A stretch of DNA of 7,595 nucleotides from Euryarchaeota archaeon UBA561 (GTDB taxonomy: Archaea > Thermoplasmatota > Poseidoniia > Poseidoniales > Poseidoniaceae): NCBI GenBank assembly GCA_002502295.1, contig DANX01000089.1:1-7595 (forward strand), read 5' to 3'. Shown piece by piece: positions 4,649 to 7,595 of this stretch. A program made the translations under genes and the position numbers. The notes beneath the pieces were generated by a model. It made no database searches, was not told the DNA's origin, and saw only the letters and a list, made by a program, of their open reading frames with translations. Numbering within the stretch: the stretch's first letter is position 1; every line of letters begins with the position of its first letter.

Positions 4649-7103
4649 AACGAACAACCTTGTTGGTGATGGCATGGTCAACGATTGGGACGACGACGGT
4701 TCTTTCGAGGCCATGGCTGACCAACCGCTCGTTGATGTTGACCTTTCTCAGCGAAATCCATTTGACCTGTCCAAAGCGCTTGACGGCGCTGCTTTAGATG
4801 CCCTAAACCCCAGCGTGAAGCGGTTTGTGTTGCGGGCTGAGTTTGAGCCGGGAGGAGACCAGCCAAAAGCAATTGAAAAATTGATTTCTCAATTGGAAAA
4901 TGGGCAAGAACGATGCGTGCTCCTCGGCGTCACGGGGAGCGGCAAGACGTTCGCTATGGCTCACATCATTCAGAAACTCAACATCCCAACTTTAATCATG
5001 AGCCATAACAAGACGCTTGCACGGCAATTGCACCAAGAGATGGTGGGATATTTTCCTGAAAATGCCGTGGAATATTTTGTTTCGCACTACGACTACTATC
5101 AACCCGAGGCCTACCTGGCAAAGCGCGATTTGTACATTGACAAGGAGCTCAGCATCAACGAACGCATCGAGCAAGAACGGTTCGCTGCCGTCGCCTCGTT
5201 GGTTTCACGACCGGATTGCGTGGTCGTGTCATCGGTGTCGTGCATTTACGGTCTCAATCCTCCAGAGACCTTTCTTGAATACCATCTCAGGTGCCACGTT
5301 GGCCAAGCCATTGAGACAAGGGATTTGCTTCGAGAGTTAATTGAGCTCCAATACCGTCGCACCACAACGGATCTCAAAAGAGGTGAATGCAGGGTCCGGG
5401 GAGAGGTAGTTGACATTTGGATGCCGAGTCGAGATGATCCGCTTCGCATCGTGTTCGACTTTGATGGCATCGTAAGCATCCAGATTTGCGATCCCGTGAC
5501 ATGGGAAACACTCGATGCGCTCGAGGAAGCATGGATTCACCCAAAGGAGTTTTTCATGACCAGTCCTGAACGGTTCGAAGCTGCTCTTGAGTCGATTGAA
5601 GAAGAACTGAATGAACGGACAAAATGGTTTGCCAACCAAGGCAAAGAATTGGAACGTTATCGTTTGGAGCAGAAAACCGAATACGACTTGGAAATGCTCC
5701 GAGAAATTGGACACTGTCTTTCCGTGGAAAACTACTCGCTTCACTTTGATGGACGGGAACCTGGACAACGTCCATATTGCCTCCTTGATTTCTTCGCAGC
5801 GTGCGCTAACCAGTTCCATGGCGACCCCAAAAAATACCTTGTTATCATGGATGAATCCCACGTGAGCCTTCCACAGGTGGGGGGAATGTACCATGGCGAC
5901 CGCTCTCGAAAAGAGAGCCTCATTACCCACGGATTCCGACTCCCGACCGCTGCGGACAATCGCCCCCTGAAGCTCCCTGAATTCCAAAGCCTTGTGCCCC
6001 AAATGGTGTACGTTTCCGCAACGCCCGGAGAGCGGGAACTGCGTCATTTGTGCGAAATTACGGGGCAGACGGTCCCCAACGGGTTACTTCACTCTCCTTC
6101 CGGTGGAGGTGCAGGAGCACCGGATTTGGCGAAAAAACATCCCGAAGCCGAATCGATGTACGACATGTTGCAGAGCATTCAAGGGATCGCCAAAATGGAA
6201 CTCCGACCCACAGGTCTTCTCGATCCGGAAATTGAGGTGCGTCCAACCGCTGGCCAGATTAACGATCTTTTGACCGAAATCAACGCCCGAATTGAACGAG
6301 AAGAGCGCTGCCTCGTCACGGTGATGACCATCAAGTTTGCTGAAGAGGTGGCCGCTTATCTGAATCGGATGGGTGTCAAAGCGCATCACTTGCATTCAGA
6401 AATTGACACCATCGAACGAACTGAGATCATCAATGCACTCCGGTTGGGTCACATTGACGTCATCGTTGGAATCAACCTGTTGCGGGAAGGGCTAGACATT
6501 CCCGAGGTGAGCCTCGTGGCCATCTTTGATGCCGACCGCCAGGGTTTCTTGCGAAACGAACGCAGTCTGCTTCAGACCATCGGACGAGCCGCCCGAAATC
6601 AACATGGGAAGGTCTTGCTCTACGCCGATGGCTTTTCCCCGGCCATGGAGGCGGCCATTCGTCAGACGCTTGAACGCCGCCAACGGCAAGACGCCAACAA
6701 CAAAGCCCTTGGCATCACGCCCAAAACCATCGTCAAAGCATTGCCTGCCATGGGGGAAACCGAAGACGACACCATCGCCGGAACGACCACATCGAGCGAT
6801 GGGAAGCGCCGACTTATCGCCAAAAAAGGTGGGAGGAAAGACGGGGATTGGGCCCAGCGGCTTCGTCTTGGTGCTGGGGCTTGGAATTCAACTGATAAAT
6901 CCAATAATTCAATTGAGAAATCAAAATCTGAATTGACGTATGAGGGGCATGATGATGCGGTGGCCTCCATGTCGCCAGATGAGCGAACGGCCCTTGTGGA
7001 AGAGCTTAGAAAAGCGATGAACGAGGCTGCGAAAGACCTTGATTTCGAGGAAGCAGCACGCCTGCGAGACCGCATCCATGAACTTGAACATTGGACCAAT
7101 TAA
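4626..7103 (+). CDS. uvrB: Excinuclease ABC subunit B (UvrB)
   Basis: UvrB is the damage-verifying helicase-like subunit of nucleotide excision repair. It is loaded by UvrA and recruits UvrC for incision. Motifs in order: EFEPGGDQPKAIEKL (72-86), Walker A GVTGSGKT (101-108), beta-hairpin HYDYYQPEAY (154-163), SVSCIYGL (203-210), Walker B DESH (409-412), GDRSRKE (424-430), SATPG (464-468), RPTGLLDPEIEVRP (527-540), GINLLREGLDIPEVSL (615-630), QTIGRAARN (650-658) and a C-terminal UVR coiled-coil motif (about 785-821). At 825 residues it is longer than E. coli UvrB (673). The surplus is about 60 residues before the core, roughly 40 between SATPG and RPTG, about 10 before DESH and a long linker before the UVR motif. 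The start is uncertain: ATG 4626 overlaps the SDR gene, ATG 4674 follows GGTGAT, and ATG 4713 follows GAGG. The longest frame is given. No uvrA or uvrC is in view. Confidence 0.97.
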   Translation: MADFISPETNNLVGDGMVNDWDDDGSFEAMADQPLVDVDLSQRNPFDLSKALDGAALDALNPSVKRFVLRAEFEPGGDQPKAIEKLISQLENGQERCVLLGVTGSGKTFAMAHIIQKLNIPTLIMSHNKTLARQLHQEMVGYFPENAVEYFVSHYDYYQPEAYLAKRDLYIDKELSINERIEQERFAAVASLVSRPDCVVVSSVSCIYGLNPPETFLEYHLRCHVGQAIETRDLLRELIELQYRRTTTDLKRGECRVRGEVVDIWMPSRDDPLRIVFDFDGIVSIQICDPVTWETLDALEEAWIHPKEFFMTSPERFEAALESIEEELNERTKWFANQGKELERYRLEQKTEYDLEMLREIGHCLSVENYSLHFDGREPGQRPYCLLDFFAACANQFHGDPKKYLVIMDESHVSLPQVGGMYHGDRSRKESLITHGFRLPTAADNRPLKLPEFQSLVPQMVYVSATPGERELRHLCEITGQTVPNGLLHSPSGGGAGAPDLAKKHPEAESMYDMLQSIQGIAKMELRPTGLLDPEIEVRPTAGQINDLLTEINARIEREERCLVTVMTIKFAEEVAAYLNRMGVKAHHLHSEIDTIERTEIINALRLGHIDVIVGINLLREGLDIPEVSLVAIFDADRQGFLRNERSLLQTIGRAARNQHGKVLLYADGFSPAMEAAIRQTLERRQRQDANNKALGITPKTIVKALPAMGETEDDTIAGTTTSSDGKRRLIAKKGGRKDGDWAQRLRLGAGAWNSTDKSNNSIEKSKSELTYEGHDDAVASMSPDERTALVEELRKAMNEAAKDLDFEEAARLRDRIHELEHWTN
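6885..6926 (+). repeat. Two-copy 21-base tandem repeat in the uvrB linker
   Basis: Units 6885-6905 and 6906-6926 match at 17 of 21 bases. They encode the heptads NSTDKSN and NSIEKSK in the disordered linker before the UVR motif. The patch is clearly more AT-rich than the flanking uvrB sequence. It looks like a slippage duplication in a tolerant spacer. Confidence 0.7.
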
Positions 7104-7104
7104 C

Positions 7105-7120
7105 GGAAGAGGGGGAGGGG
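7105..7120 (+). promoter_or_regulatory. Purine-rich (G-rich) tract between uvrB and dys
   Basis: A run of G and A only, with a five-G and a four-G block, follows the uvrB stop directly. Its end could serve as a Shine-Dalgarno site for the ATG at 7129, nine bases further on. It lies 34 bases before the dys ATG, too far to act directly on that start. The GGTAGGT at 7142-7148 is the nearer candidate for dys. Confidence 0.3.
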
Positions 7121-7128
7121 CGACCTTC

Positions 7129-7146
7129 ATGAAGCAAAGCCGGTAG
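7129..7146 (+). other. Possible five-codon upstream mini-ORF (MKQSR)
   Basis: ATG 7129 reads five codons and stops at TAG 7144-7146. It has a G-rich site nine bases upstream, and the dys ATG follows eight bases after its stop. It could couple or modulate translation of dys, or be chance. Nothing else supports it. Confidence 0.2.
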
Positions 7147-7154
7147 GTCTTGCC

Positions 7155-7595
7155 ATGGCGGTTGATCCTGATGCCTTCGACGTCCCTGTGGTGGACTATG
7201 ATTTCACGAAAGCGACATCTCCCCGTTCGTTGATTGAGCAAATGGCACGGGCGGGTGGCTTCACCGCCACAAAGTTTGCGCTCGCTCGCAGCATCCTCAA
7301 CGACATGCGATCCGAATCCGATGCTGTTGGCGGAGATGCATCCAAGGTGACCAACTGGCTTTCCTTCCCCGCATGTTTGTGCGCCACGGGAACCCGAGGT
7401 TTCTTTGTTGAGGCCATCAAGCGGAAGATGTTCAACGTCGTTTCGACGACTTGTGGCACGCTGGATCACGACATTGCTCGTGCCTACAAGCACTATTACC
7501 ATGGCTCCTTTGACCTTGACGATGTGGAACTTGGTCAACACGAATTGATGCGGCTTGGAAACGTGATTGTTTCAAACGCTTCGTATGGGGAAATC
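7155..7595 (+). CDS. dys: Deoxyhypusine synthase, 3'-partial
   Basis: The frame is open from ATG 7155 to the right edge, giving 147 residues of a protein usually about 300-370 long. Deoxyhypusine synthase transfers the aminobutyl group of spermidine, using NAD, to one lysine of translation factor aIF5A, the first step to hypusine. Recognisable parts are VVDYDF, SLIEQMARAGGFTATKFALARSIL (residues 25-48), the LSFPACLCATGTRGFFVEAIKRKMFNVV strand-helix unit (69-96), TTCGTLDHD (98-106), the HYYHGSFDLDD segment (113-123) and RLGNVIVSNASYGEI (133-147). The TT-C-G-T-L-DHD segment follows the archaeal style of the NAD-binding loop rather than the eukaryotic TTAGGVEED. The catalytic lysine and the spermidine residues lie beyond the window, so activity cannot be judged. 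The start is supported by GGTAGGT upstream and by the family N-terminus. Archaeal paralogues of this family exist and cannot be excluded. Confidence 0.9.
   Translation, partial: MAVDPDAFDVPVVDYDFTKATSPRSLIEQMARAGGFTATKFALARSILNDMRSESDAVGGDASKVTNWLSFPACLCATGTRGFFVEAIKRKMFNVVSTTCGTLDHDIARAYKHYYHGSFDLDDVELGQHELMRLGNVIVSNASYGEI

Noticed and set aside
5337..6047. Reverse-strand 236-codon frame inside uvrB
   Set aside because: It lies wholly opposite conserved UvrB motifs including Walker B DESH, and its product shows no domain.
6921..7541. Reverse-strand 206-codon frame across the uvrB/dys junction
   Set aside because: It is opposite the UVR motif and the conserved start of deoxyhypusine synthase; no domain or credible start.

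Overview
The window reads as a piece of an archaeal chromosome, most likely a marine Group II/III euryarchaeon (Candidatus Poseidoniia). This assignment is inferred, not proven. It rests on three things: a deoxyhypusine synthase (an enzyme of Archaea and Eukarya); a very large modular surface protein ending in a calcium-binding thrombospondin type 3-like stretch, one transmembrane helix and a short acidic Trp-rich tail, a style common in these planktonic archaea; and a bacterial-type uvrB beside them. All genes are on the + strand and tightly packed. I see no tRNA, rRNA, CRISPR array, insertion sequence or attachment site.

Layout. Bases 1-3426 hold the 3' part of a giant surface protein gene that enters from beyond the left edge. 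In order it has eight complete RCC1-like repeats (plus the end of a ninth upstream), a DxDGDG calcium site, fourteen and a half Cys-rich GTY/GQ repeats, a second acidic Asp-rich calcium-binding stretch, a membrane helix and a cytoplasmic tail with five evenly spaced tryptophans. After a 59-base gap come a MazG/phosphoribosyl-ATP-pyrophosphohydrolase-like protein (3486-3872), a FabG-like short-chain dehydrogenase (3917-4648), UvrB (4626-7103, possibly overlapping the dehydrogenase by 23 bases) and the first 147 codons of deoxyhypusine synthase (7155 to the right edge).

How the genes may work together. The gaps of 59, 44, -23 and 51 bases on one strand suggest that the last four genes are co-transcribed. 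The MazG-like protein (nucleotide-pool housecleaning) and UvrB (excision repair) could share a genome-maintenance theme. The dehydrogenase and deoxyhypusine synthase (maturation of translation factor aIF5A) look like ordinary housekeeping neighbours. The surface protein is probably a separate transcription unit.

The least ordinary features are the two length classes in the Cys-rich array, whose length is predicted by a single residue; the Trp-rich tail of the surface protein; and a UvrB that carries an N-terminal extension, a roughly 40-residue insertion in its helicase core and an altered beta-hairpin. I found no clear sign of a wholly new defence or mobile system.
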